Shown here in pieces: positions 25,696 to 32,539 of a stretch of DNA of 64,000 nt. The position numbers and the translations under genes are program-made. The notes beneath the pieces were generated by a model. That model was not told the DNA's origin and made no database searches. It worked only from the letters and a program-made list of their open reading frames with translations. The stretch comes from Pseudoduganella armeniaca. Its GTDB lineage: Bacteria; Pseudomonadota; Gammaproteobacteria; Burkholderiales; Burkholderiaceae_D. The stretch covers positions 2,666,001 to 2,730,000 of the forward strand of contig NZ_CP028324.1 of NCBI RefSeq assembly GCF_003028855.1, written 5' to 3'. Each line of letters opens with the position of its first letter. The stretch's first letter is position 1.

Positions 25696-26988
25696 TGTAT
25701 AGCCGGGACACATAGGTAACACATGTCGGGAGACATGGGTTACACATGAAAATCGTATTTTACGGCAGGCTTTTGAGGTCCAGCTGCGTTACTTTGTGAT
25801 GGCAGAATCGGACCTCAAGAAACCCATCGGTCTCGGGATCAGGTCTAATCGCGACAGCTTGTCCCTGCAAGCCCTCGCCGATGTAGTGGCGTCGGTTGGC
25901 ATACCCGATGTAGCCCTTCAGGTCGACCTTTCTTACAGCATCGCTGGATAAGTACTCGATGGGCTGTAAGGCGTTAGGCAGCTCTCTTCCGCTACGCTGG
26001 TATCGCGTGATTGGCGGCTGCATATCCAAGGCATGGTGAGGGCGAACCATGTTGTACCGCTCACGCCACTCATCGAATGCATGCTGACACTGCTCGATGG
26101 AGCCGAAGCCGCGACGGTCGAGTAGCTCGAGCTGGAGAGTACGATGGAAGCGCTCGTCCTTACCTTGAGTTTGTGGGTGGTACGGCCTGCTATGGCTGAC
26201 GCGAATGCCCAGCCGGATCAACCAAACTTCAAGCTTTGTCAGTCCTTTTAGTCCGGTGCTGCCCCAAGGCGGGCCATTGTCGCAAGTGATTCTATCGGGC
26301 AGTCCGTATCGCTCGAACGTGGCCTGTAGCCCCGCTTGGACAGAGCTGGACCGCTCGTTAGCGAATGCGGTAAGGCATAGGCTGAAGCGCGAATGGTCAT
26401 CAAGAACAGTCAGGGGATGGCATCGCCCTGCAGCTTCTGTCGTCAAGGCAAAATGGCCCTTGAAGTCCATCTGCCAAAGTGAGTTGGGCTGGTCGTGCTC
26501 GAAGCGCGTCGAGGCCAGTTCCTGTTTGACTGGCGCACCAAGAACCTTGCAACTATGACGCTTCAAGATTGAATCCACAGTGCTGTGGTGCGGCCGCGGC
26601 AAATAGTCCGGCAAGAGTTCTCGTAGCTTGCGTGCGCCCCAGTATGGATACTCCAAGTGCAGGGCCAGCACTTGCAGCTCCAGTTCATCCGAAGAGCTTG
26701 CAGGGGAAGAACGAGGCTTGCGCGACTGATCAGACAAACCTTCCGCTCCAAGTGCCTCGTAGCGTTCGAGCCACTTGTACGCGGTTTTTCTACTGACCTG
26801 AAACGCTCGGCATAATGCGGCGATGTTCGCTTTGGGAGCTCGCGCTAGCATCACAAATTCGAGTCGGGACGACATAGTGGTGGACTCCTTCCAAGGCATT
26901 GCACGCTCCTATTCGTTGCTGTGCAATGATCATAAAAGGTGTTACCTATGTCTCCCGACAAGTGTTACCTATGTCTCCCGCCCAAACA
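25696..26988 (-). mobile_element. IS481-family insertion sequence, 1293 bp, with 9-bp target duplication
   Basis: The ends are tgt...aca. Each end carries two tandem copies of a motif like cgggagacataggtaacac (left 25704-25752, right 26934-26980, inverted). The same 9 bp, cccttcggg, flank it at 25687-25695 and 26989-26997. The single transposase gene is intact. The perfect duplication suggests a fairly recent insertion. It lies between egtB and leuA and does not break a gene. Confidence 0.88.
25760..26899 (-). CDS. IS481-family transposase
   Basis: This 379-residue DDE transposase has an N-terminal HTH (ANIAALCRAFQVSRKTAYKW), a linker, and the integrase core with the first Asp in SLWQMDFKGHF, the second in RITCDNGPPWG and the Glu in GKDERFHRTLQ. 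After the core comes the VRPHHALDMQPP motif. It is complete and framed by the inverted ends of the element, so it is probably active. ATGs at 26899 and 26875 are both possible starts. Confidence 0.93.
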   Translation of the reverse strand: MPWKESTTMSSRLEFVMLARAPKANIAALCRAFQVSRKTAYKWLERYEALGAEGLSDQSRKPRSSPASSSDELELQVLALHLEYPYWGARKLRELLPDYLPRPHHSTVDSILKRHSCKVLGAPVKQELASTRFEHDQPNSLWQMDFKGHFALTTEAAGRCHPLTVLDDHSRFSLCLTAFANERSSSVQAGLQATFERYGLPDRITCDNGPPWGSTGLKGLTKLEVWLIRLGIRVSHSRPYHPQTQGKDERFHRTLQLELLDRRGFGSIEQCQHAFDEWRERYNMVRPHHALDMQPPITRYQRSGRELPNALQPIEYLSSDAVRKVDLKGYIGYANRRHYIGEGLQGQAVAIRPDPETDGFLEVRFCHHKVTQLDLKSLP

Positions 26989-27078
26989 CCCTTCGGGACT
27001 GACCCCGGTTTTCGATGGCGGCGCCGACGTATCGATAAAAACCGGGGTCAGTCCCCGTTGGGGACAGACCCCAAGCCA

Positions 27079-28767
27079 TCACGCCGCAGCGTCCACCGGC
27101 ATTGCCGCGCGCACCTTCAACTGGCGGTTCACCGCCGACAGCACCGCCTTGAACGACGCGGTGACGATATTGCTGTCGATCCCGGCACCGAACAGCGTCG
27201 CGCCGTTGTCCAGCCGCAGTTCGACGTAGCAGGCCGCCTTGGCGTTGGCACCATGGCCGATCGCATGCTCGTGGTAGTCCATCAGCTTGATGTCCAGGCC
27301 CAGTGCGTCGACGAACGCGTCGATCGGGCCGTTGCCGCCGCCCTGCAGGGCCAGCGGCGCCTTCTGGTGCAGCAGCGCGATGTCGATCTGTACCGGCTCG
27401 TCGGCGCTGCTGTCCTCGACCATCTTGTGCGACACGTAGGCATACGGCGCCGTCTGCGCCAGGTACTCGCGCTCGAAGATCTGGTGGATGCCATCGGACG
27501 TGATTTCCAGGCCGGTCTCGTCGGCCACGGCCTGCACCGCGCGCGAGAACTCGATCTGCAGGCGGCGCGGCAGCACCAGGCCGTAGTCCTGTTCCAGCAG
27601 GTAGGCCATGCCGCCCTTGCCGGATTGGCTGTTGACGCGGATGACGGCGTCGTAGCTGCGGCCCAGGTCCTGCGGGTCGATCGGCAGGTAAGGGATCTCC
27701 CACAGCGCGTTCGGCTGCTGCTGGGCGAAGCCCTTCTTGATCGCGTCCTGGTGGGAACCGGAGAAGGCGGTAAACACCAGGTCGCCCACGTACGGATGGC
27801 GCGGGTGCACCGGCAGCTGGTTGCATTCCTCGACCACCTTGCGTACCGCGTCGATGTCGGAGAAGTCCAGGCCCGGGTGCACGCCCTGGGTGTACAGGTT
27901 CAGCGCCAGGGTCACCAGGTCGACGTTGCCGGTGCGTTCGCCGTTACCGAACAGGCAGCCCTCGACGCGGTCGGCGCCGGCCATCACGGCCAGTTCGGCC
28001 GACGCGACGGCGGTGCCGCGGTCGTTATGCGGATGAACGCTGATGATCAGCGCATCGCGGCGCGCCAGGCGGCGCGACATCCACTCGATCTGGTCGGCAT
28101 ACACGTTCGGCGTGCTGCATTCCACCGTCGAGGGCAGGTTGATGATCATCTTCTTGCCCGGCGTGGGCTGCCAGATGGCGGTGACGGCGTCGCAGATGTG
28201 CTTGGAAAAATCCAGCTCCGTCGTCGAGAACGACTCCGGCGTGTACTCGAAGCCCCAGTCGGTCTCGGGGTGCTGGGCGATCAGCTCCTTGACCAGCTTC
28301 GTGCCGGTCGTGGCGATATTGGTGATCTCCTCGCGCGACATGCCGAACACCACCTTGCGGAACACCGGCGCGACGGAGTTGTACAGGTGGACGATGGCCT
28401 TTTTCGCGCCGGCCGCCGCCTGCACGGTGCGGCGGATCAGCTCTTCGCGCGACTGCGTCAGCACGATGATGGTGACGTCGTCCGGGATGCGGTCTTCGTC
28501 GATCAGCTTGCGCACGAAGTCGAAATCGGTCTGCGAAGCGGACGGGAAGCCCACCTCGATCTCCTTCAGGCCGGTCTTGATCAGGAGGTCGAAGAAGCGC
28601 AGCTTCTTCTCGATGCTCATCGGTTCGATCAGCGCCTGGTTACCGTCGCGCAGGTCGGTACTCATCCAGATCGGCGGCTTGGTGATCGTGTTGTTCGGCC
28701 ACGTGCGGTCGGTCAGCTGGACGGGTGGGAAGGCACGGTATTTGGTCGAAGGATTCTGCAGCATCAT
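27079..28767 (-). CDS. leuA: 2-isopropylmalate synthase
   Basis: LeuA condenses acetyl-CoA with 2-ketoisovalerate, the first committed step to leucine. The 562-residue protein opens with STDLRDGNQAL (catalytic Arg and metal Asp), has GFPSASQTDFDF, the metal-binding HxH in SVHPHNDRGTA, GNGERTGNVDL, and a C-terminal leucine-binding regulatory domain from about residue 430. The length matches the longer bacterial LeuA form. The ATG at 28767 follows AGGAGT. Upstream lie a strong promoter, a palindrome, a leucine-rich leader peptide and a hairpin, so attenuation by leucyl-tRNA supply is likely. The stop is 6 bp from a nested repeat. Confidence 0.95.
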   Translation of the reverse strand: MMLQNPSTKYRAFPPVQLTDRTWPNNTITKPPIWMSTDLRDGNQALIEPMSIEKKLRFFDLLIKTGLKEIEVGFPSASQTDFDFVRKLIDEDRIPDDVTIIVLTQSREELIRRTVQAAAGAKKAIVHLYNSVAPVFRKVVFGMSREEITNIATTGTKLVKELIAQHPETDWGFEYTPESFSTTELDFSKHICDAVTAIWQPTPGKKMIINLPSTVECSTPNVYADQIEWMSRRLARRDALIISVHPHNDRGTAVASAELAVMAGADRVEGCLFGNGERTGNVDLVTLALNLYTQGVHPGLDFSDIDAVRKVVEECNQLPVHPRHPYVGDLVFTAFSGSHQDAIKKGFAQQQPNALWEIPYLPIDPQDLGRSYDAVIRVNSQSGKGGMAYLLEQDYGLVLPRRLQIEFSRAVQAVADETGLEITSDGIHQIFEREYLAQTAPYAYVSHKMVEDSSADEPVQIDIALLHQKAPLALQGGGNGPIDAFVDALGLDIKLMDYHEHAIGHGANAKAACYVELRLDNGATLFGAGIDSNIVTASFKAVLSAVNRQLKVRAAMPVDAAA

Positions 28768-28793
28768 GGTGTACTCCTGGGTTCTCGAATTTG

Positions 28794-28821
28794 GAAAGAC
28801 GCGCGGGCCGCTGCCGGCGCG
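28794..28821 (-). terminator. Attenuator hairpin before leuA
   Basis: On the minus strand the sequence cgcgc-c-ggc-agcg-gcc-c-gcgcg (28800-28821) folds as a 5-bp plus 3-bp stem with a C/C mismatch, followed by tcttt. It lies between the leader peptide stop (28862) and the leuA start. The T-run is short, so strength is uncertain; placement is that of an attenuator. Confidence 0.55.
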
Positions 28822-28861
28822 GGACTGCTGTGGCGACGGGCTGCCTGGTGGCCACGGGGCG

Positions 28862-28960
28862 CTAGACCAGGCAACCGGTCGGTAGCGCTAGCGCGAGCAG
28901 TGCCGGACGTGCAAGGACGACAGCGGGTGCGGATGGACGATGGATGGCCGTGATGAACAT
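28862..28960 (-). CDS. leuL: leu operon leader peptide (32 aa)
   Basis: A short frame starts at ATG 28960, behind an AGGAAAG Shine-Dalgarno. It encodes MFITAIHRPSAP..., ending LARPALLALALPTGCLV. Six of the last 17 residues are Leu, and two of their codons are CTA, rare in a GC-rich genome and hence sensitive to charged tRNA supply. A hairpin follows and then leuA. This is the classical arrangement of a leucine attenuation leader. I infer that stalled ribosomes at the Leu codons prevent terminator folding; the competing antiterminator was not worked out. Confidence 0.75.
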   Translation of the reverse strand: MFITAIHRPSAPAVVLARPALLALALPTGCLV

Positions 28961-29125
28961 CGGTGCATTCTTTCCTGGTGTGAGACGGTGCGGCTTGTGG
29001 CCGGCTTGGGGTACAGCGTGCGACGCGCGAAGTGTGTGAAACGAGGTGAAACGAATCAGGCGCGTGCTAGTAGGCGCGTTGCCAGCGGTAGGCCGGCAAG
29101 CGATAGTAGGAAAGCGGATAGATGC

Positions 29126-29145
29126 GGATGCATGAACATGCATCC
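29126..29145. promoter_or_regulatory. Palindrome overlapping the leu transcription start
   Basis: The sequence ggatgcatg-aa-catgcatcc is a perfect 9-bp inverted repeat with a 2-bp spacer. It begins one base after the -10 hexamer of the promoter at 29146-29175, so it covers the expected +1. That is the position of a repressor operator; it could instead form a 5' hairpin in the transcript. The binding protein is unknown. Confidence 0.6.
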
Positions 29146-29175
29146 AATGTAAGGGGAGGGGTTGGGCGTTGTCAA
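29146..29175 (-). promoter_or_regulatory. Sigma-70 promoter of the leu leader and leuA
   Basis: Read on the minus strand, TTGACA (29175-29170) and TACATT (29151-29146) are separated by 18 bp. The predicted start near 29139 gives about 180 nt before the leader peptide ATG at 28960. Confidence 0.7.
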
Positions 29176-29203
29176 GCTTTATCGTTGGGCCGGCTGGACC
29201 CAT

Positions 29204-29256
29204 GGTGTCAGGCACCTGTCTGGAGGTCGGAGACCTCCAGACAGGTGCCTGACACC
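29204..29256. repeat. 25-bp inverted repeat, family B
   Basis: Arms 29204-29228 and 29232-29256 are exact reverse complements with loop gga. The outer part ggtgtcaggcacctgtc is shared with the copies at 43524 and 58741, while the inner 8 bp (tggaggtc/gacctcca) differ. It lies just downstream of the selD stop and could terminate that transcript. Confidence 0.85.
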
Positions 29257-29280
29257 GGTGTTGCTAGCGTGCCGGGTGCT

Positions 29281-30327
29281 TCAAACCACTTCGACTCTCG
29301 GCGCGCCGTCGGCCATGGCGCCGATCACCGCAGCGTCGCCGAAGCCCTCGCGCGCGAACAGCGCCAGCACTTCGTCCACCGCTTCGGGCGCGCACGAAAC
29401 CAGCAGGCCGCCGGAAGTCTGCGGGTCCGTCAGCAGCGTGTGCTGGGCCGGCGTGACGGTCGGCGCCAAGGTGACGTCCTTGCCGTACGCGTCCCAGTTG
29501 CGCCCCGAGGCGCCGGTGAAGTAGCCGTCGTGCGCCAGTTGCTCGACACCCGGCAGCAGCGGAATGCGCGCCATCTCCAGCTTCGCTGTCAGGCCGGCGC
29601 CGCGCGCCAGCTCCAGCAGGTGGCCCAAGAGGCCAAAGCCCGTCACGTCCGTCAGTGCGTGCACGCCCGGCAGCTCCGACAGCGCCTTGCCCGGTTTATT
29701 CAGCTTGGTGGTGTTGGCGATCATGGCCGCGTAGCCTTCCTCGCCCAGCACGTTCTTCTTCAGCGCCGCCGACAGCACGCCCACGCCGAGCGGCTTGCCC
29801 AGTACCAGCACGTCGCCCGCCTTGGCGTCGGCATTGCGCTTGACCTTGGACGGGTGTACCAGGCCCATGACGACCAGGCCGTAGATCGGTTCGACCGAGT
29901 CGATGGTGTGGCCGCCGGCGATCGGGATGCCCGCTTCGGCGCAGATCGATTCGCCGCCCTTGATGATCTGGCCGATCGTCTCGAGCGGCAGCTTGTTGAC
30001 GGGCATGCCGACCAGCGCCAGCGCCATGATCGGCGTGCCGCCCATCGCGTATACGTCCGAGATCGCGTTGGTGGCGGCGATGCGGCCGAAGTCGAACGGA
30101 TCGTCCACGATCGGCATGAAGAAGTCGGTGGTGGCGATCAGCGCCTGCTCGTCATTGAGCTTGTAGACGGCTGCGTCGTCGGCCGTCTCGATGCCGACCA
30201 TGAGTTCCTTCGGCACGGGAAAGCCGGCTGAGTTCTTCAGGATTTCGGACAGCACGCCCGGCGCGATCTTGCAGCCGCAGCCGCCGCCGTGGGAAAAGGA
30301 TGTCAGTTTGATCGGTTCAGTAGCCAT
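29281..30327 (-). CDS. selD: Selenide, water dikinase (SelD; SenC of selenoneine synthesis)
   Basis: The enzyme makes selenophosphate from selenide and ATP. The 348-residue protein has the catalytic loop HGGGCGCKIAPG near residue 14 (Cys and Lys present, no selenocysteine), then GIETADDAAVYKLND, TDFFMPIVDDPFDFGRIAA and NAISDVYAMGGTP with the ATP/Mg aspartates, and GGHTIDSVEPIYG. It overlaps the stop of senB by 11 bp, so it is coupled to it. In the published selenoneine pathway this is SenC. It may also supply any selenocysteine or selenouridine synthesis; no selA, selB or selU gene is in the window. Confidence 0.94.
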   Translation of the reverse strand: MATEPIKLTSFSHGGGCGCKIAPGVLSEILKNSAGFPVPKELMVGIETADDAAVYKLNDEQALIATTDFFMPIVDDPFDFGRIAATNAISDVYAMGGTPIMALALVGMPVNKLPLETIGQIIKGGESICAEAGIPIAGGHTIDSVEPIYGLVVMGLVHPSKVKRNADAKAGDVLVLGKPLGVGVLSAALKKNVLGEEGYAAMIANTTKLNKPGKALSELPGVHALTDVTGFGLLGHLLELARGAGLTAKLEMARIPLLPGVEQLAHDGYFTGASGRNWDAYGKDVTLAPTVTPAQHTLLTDPQTSGGLLVSCAPEAVDEVLALFAREGFGDAAVIGAMADGAPRVEVV

Positions 30328-31321
30328 GATTGCAGTCGGTTGAGCGGAAAATCCCCAGATTATCCACCAAGTCCAGCAAGGCTGCCTGCTCTGTGGCCGG
30401 GGCGAACAGCGGCGCCCGGGCGGCGCACTGCGCCCGCAGCGTCGCGTAAAACGTGGGGTCGGCGATGCTGGCGTCGATCAGGCGCGCCAGCGCGGCCGCG
30501 TCGCCGGCCGGGAAATAACCGGCGTAGTCGTCGCCCAGCATGCCGCGGTTGCCCGAGATGTCGCTGGCCAGCACGGGCACGCCACTCGTGACGGCCTCGA
30601 TGATGACGTTGGCGCCGCCTTCCATGCGCGAGCATAGGGCCATCGCATGGCAGCGCCGCAGCCGCTGGCGCGCCTGGGCGCGGGGCAGGGCGCCCAGCCA
30701 GCGATAGCGCGGTGTCTGCGCCTGCGTGGCCAGCGCCAGCTCGCCCAAGGCCGCATCGAGCGCGCCGCCGATGTGCAGCAGCCGCGCGCGCGCCTCGCGC
30801 ACCAGCGCCGCCGCGCGCATGAACGTGGCCGGGTCCTTCTCGTCGCGCAGGTGGCCGATCATGGCGATGTCGGCGTGGCGGCGTGGCGCCGTCCATGGCC
30901 GCAGGCTGGGAGCGGACTGGTAGATCACATGGCTCCTGGCGCGCAACTCGGCTGGCAGTTCGGCCAGGCCGGCATCCTGCAGCAGCACCAGCCGGGTCGC
31001 CTGGCGCAGCGAAGCCTGGGCGGCTGCATCGGCATGGATGTCGCGATACAGGTCGGTGCCGGTCAGCACCAGCACGGTGGGGCAATCTGGATGCGCCAGG
31101 TGAAAAGCGGCCAGCGAATCGGCCGAGCGGCGCGCATGCAGCGCGGTCAACAGGTCCGGCGCGGGCCGGGAGGAGTCGGGCTGCCACTGCTGCACGACCG
31201 TCACGCGGCAGCGCGCCCGCAGGAAGCGTGCCCAACGCGCGGCCGTCTGCCAGTTGCCGTTGTTGGCCGCTGCCAGGGCCGGGCTGACGATGCACACGTG
31301 GGGCCGCTCTGTCTTCTGCAC
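30317..31321 (-). CDS. senB: Selenosugar synthase SenB (GT-B glycosyltransferase-like)
   Basis: SenB makes a 1-seleno sugar from a UDP-sugar and selenophosphate, the Se donor for SenA. The 334-residue protein has the opening CIVSPALAAANNGNWQTAARW, the GT4-like second domain (AMIGHLRDEKDPATFMRAA) and the nucleotide-sugar motif SRMEGGANVIIEAVTSGVPVLASD. The start is GTG at 31321, 14 bp from the divergent senA start. It lies directly before selD/senC with overlap. The name rests on the family signature plus the senA-senB-senC neighbourhood, which is the known arrangement. Confidence 0.9.
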   Translation of the reverse strand: MQKTERPHVCIVSPALAAANNGNWQTAARWARFLRARCRVTVVQQWQPDSSRPAPDLLTALHARRSADSLAAFHLAHPDCPTVLVLTGTDLYRDIHADAAAQASLRQATRLVLLQDAGLAELPAELRARSHVIYQSAPSLRPWTAPRRHADIAMIGHLRDEKDPATFMRAAALVREARARLLHIGGALDAALGELALATQAQTPRYRWLGALPRAQARQRLRRCHAMALCSRMEGGANVIIEAVTSGVPVLASDISGNRGMLGDDYAGYFPAGDAAALARLIDASIADPTFYATLRAQCAARAPLFAPATEQAALLDLVDNLGIFRSTDCNHGY

Positions 31322-31323
31322 GC

Positions 31324-31329
31324 TACAAT
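31324..31329 (+). promoter_or_regulatory. Putative -10 box giving a leaderless senA transcript
   Basis: TACAAT lies 6 bp before the senA ATG at 31336, so the expected start point falls on the ATG itself, and no Shine-Dalgarno is visible. A good -35 was not found, so this is tentative. Confidence 0.35.
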
Positions 31330-31335
31330 CCTGGG

Positions 31336-32538
31336 ATGAATTCGATTACCACTTCATTTCGCTACGCGCGCACCCAGCAGCTGGCCGACGCCCTGACGAA
31401 TGCGCGGCATTATACGCTGGCGCTGTTCGACTGCTTCGCGCAGGCCGGCTACGATGTCAACGCCAACGTGCCTTATCTGCCGATCGTCAATCCGCCGCTG
31501 TGGGAGCTGGGGCATACCGCCTGGTTCGCCGAGTGGTTCGTGCTGCGCGAGGCGCTGTCGAGCCATCCGGCCGACGCCCAGCGGCCATCGCTCTTGACCA
31601 AAGGGGACGACTGGTTCGATTCCAATACGGTGCCGCACCGCAGCCGCTGGAACCTGGACCTGCCCACGCCAGGCGGCGTCAAGACCTACTGCCACGAGGT
31701 GCTGGACCGGGTGCTGGACAAGCTGTCGCGCGAGCCGAACACGGACGAGGCCCTGTACCCGTACCGCCTGGCGCTGGCGCACGAGGACATGCACGGCGAA
31801 GCCTTCCTGTACACCTTGCAGACGCTGGGGCTGCAAGCGCCGCCACACTTGGCGGGCGGCGAGCCGCTGCTGGTGGCGCCCGGCGAGATCGGCTTCCCCG
31901 GCGGCACCATCCAGCTGGGCTGCGGGCATGACGCCAACGGCTTCGTGTTCGACAACGAGAAGTTCGCCCATGCCGTCCACGTGGCGCCGTTCCGCATGGA
32001 TGGCGCGCTGGTGACGAATGCCCAGTACCTGGACTTCGTCGCCGACGGTGGCTACGACAACCGCCAGTTCTGGAGCGACGCCGGCGCCGCCTGGCTGATG
32101 CGGCAGGACCGCTCGACGCCGCGCCACTGGCAGCGCCAGGGTGGCGACTGGATCACGCTGCGCTTCGGCCAGCCGACGACGCTGGCGCCGCACGAGCCGG
32201 TGCGCCATGTCAGCTTGTACGAGGCGCAGGCCTGGTGCGCCTGGGCCAACCGGCGCCTGCCGACGGAAGCGGAGTGGGAGTATGCGGCGCTGTCCGGCCA
32301 TCCGGCACTGCGCTGGGGCCAGCTGTGGGAGTGGACCGCGTCGCCGTTCGAGCCGTATCCCGGCTTCGCGCCGGACCGCTACCGCGAGTACTCGCAGCCG
32401 TGGTTCGGCACCCACCAAGTGCTGCGGGGCGCCTCGTTCGCCACGCCGGCCCGCTTCGGTTCGGCCAAGTTCCGCAATTTCTTCAAGCCCGAGCGCGACG
32501 ACCTGTTCTGCGGCTTCCGCAGCTGCGCCTGGAAGTAG
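31336..32538 (+). CDS. senA: Selenoneine synthase SenA (EgtB-like)
   Basis: SenA is an iron enzyme that couples hercynine to a selenosugar with O2, leading to selenoneine. The 400-residue protein is an EgtB relative: the DinB-like half has WELGHTAWFAEWF and LALAHEDMHGEAF (iron histidines), and the C-terminal FGE-like half has ALVTNAQYLDFVADGGY, RLPTEAEWEYAAL, WEWTASPFEPYPGF and SAKFRNFFKPERDDLF. It differs throughout from EgtB at 24396, so the two are distinct paralogues. It diverges from senB-senC. Hercynine would come from EgtD at 23382. Confidence 0.92.
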   Translation: MNSITTSFRYARTQQLADALTNARHYTLALFDCFAQAGYDVNANVPYLPIVNPPLWELGHTAWFAEWFVLREALSSHPADAQRPSLLTKGDDWFDSNTVPHRSRWNLDLPTPGGVKTYCHEVLDRVLDKLSREPNTDEALYPYRLALAHEDMHGEAFLYTLQTLGLQAPPHLAGGEPLLVAPGEIGFPGGTIQLGCGHDANGFVFDNEKFAHAVHVAPFRMDGALVTNAQYLDFVADGGYDNRQFWSDAGAAWLMRQDRSTPRHWQRQGGDWITLRFGQPTTLAPHEPVRHVSLYEAQAWCAWANRRLPTEAEWEYAALSGHPALRWGQLWEWTASPFEPYPGFAPDRYREYSQPWFGTHQVLRGASFATPARFGSAKFRNFFKPERDDLFCGFRSCAWK

Positions 32539-32539
32539 G

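Larger units (their letters stand above)
25678..27072. repeat. Nested inverted repeat, family A, interrupted by IS481-type element
   Basis: The left outer arm ggggtctgtccc starts at 25678 and is cut at 25695. After the IS it resumes at 26989 with gggactgaccccggtttt, a loop, aaaaaccggggtcagtcccc, and the right outer arm gggacagacccc ending at 27072. Removing the IS and one copy of the 9-bp target duplication gives a repeat of the same build and about the same size as the intact copy at 13728. Confidence 0.8.

Noticed and set aside
25647..27078. IS insertion disrupting egtB or leuA
   Set aside because: Both genes are complete; the element lies within the intergenic repeat.
26899..28953. Long plus-strand open frame opposite leuA
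   Set aside because: It is antisense to a clearly conserved leuA, with low-complexity H/R/Q/V-rich composition typical of the reverse frame in GC-rich DNA.
29281..30327. Selenocysteine in SelD
   Set aside because: The catalytic position in HGGGCGCKI is an ordinary Cys codon; there is no in-frame TGA.
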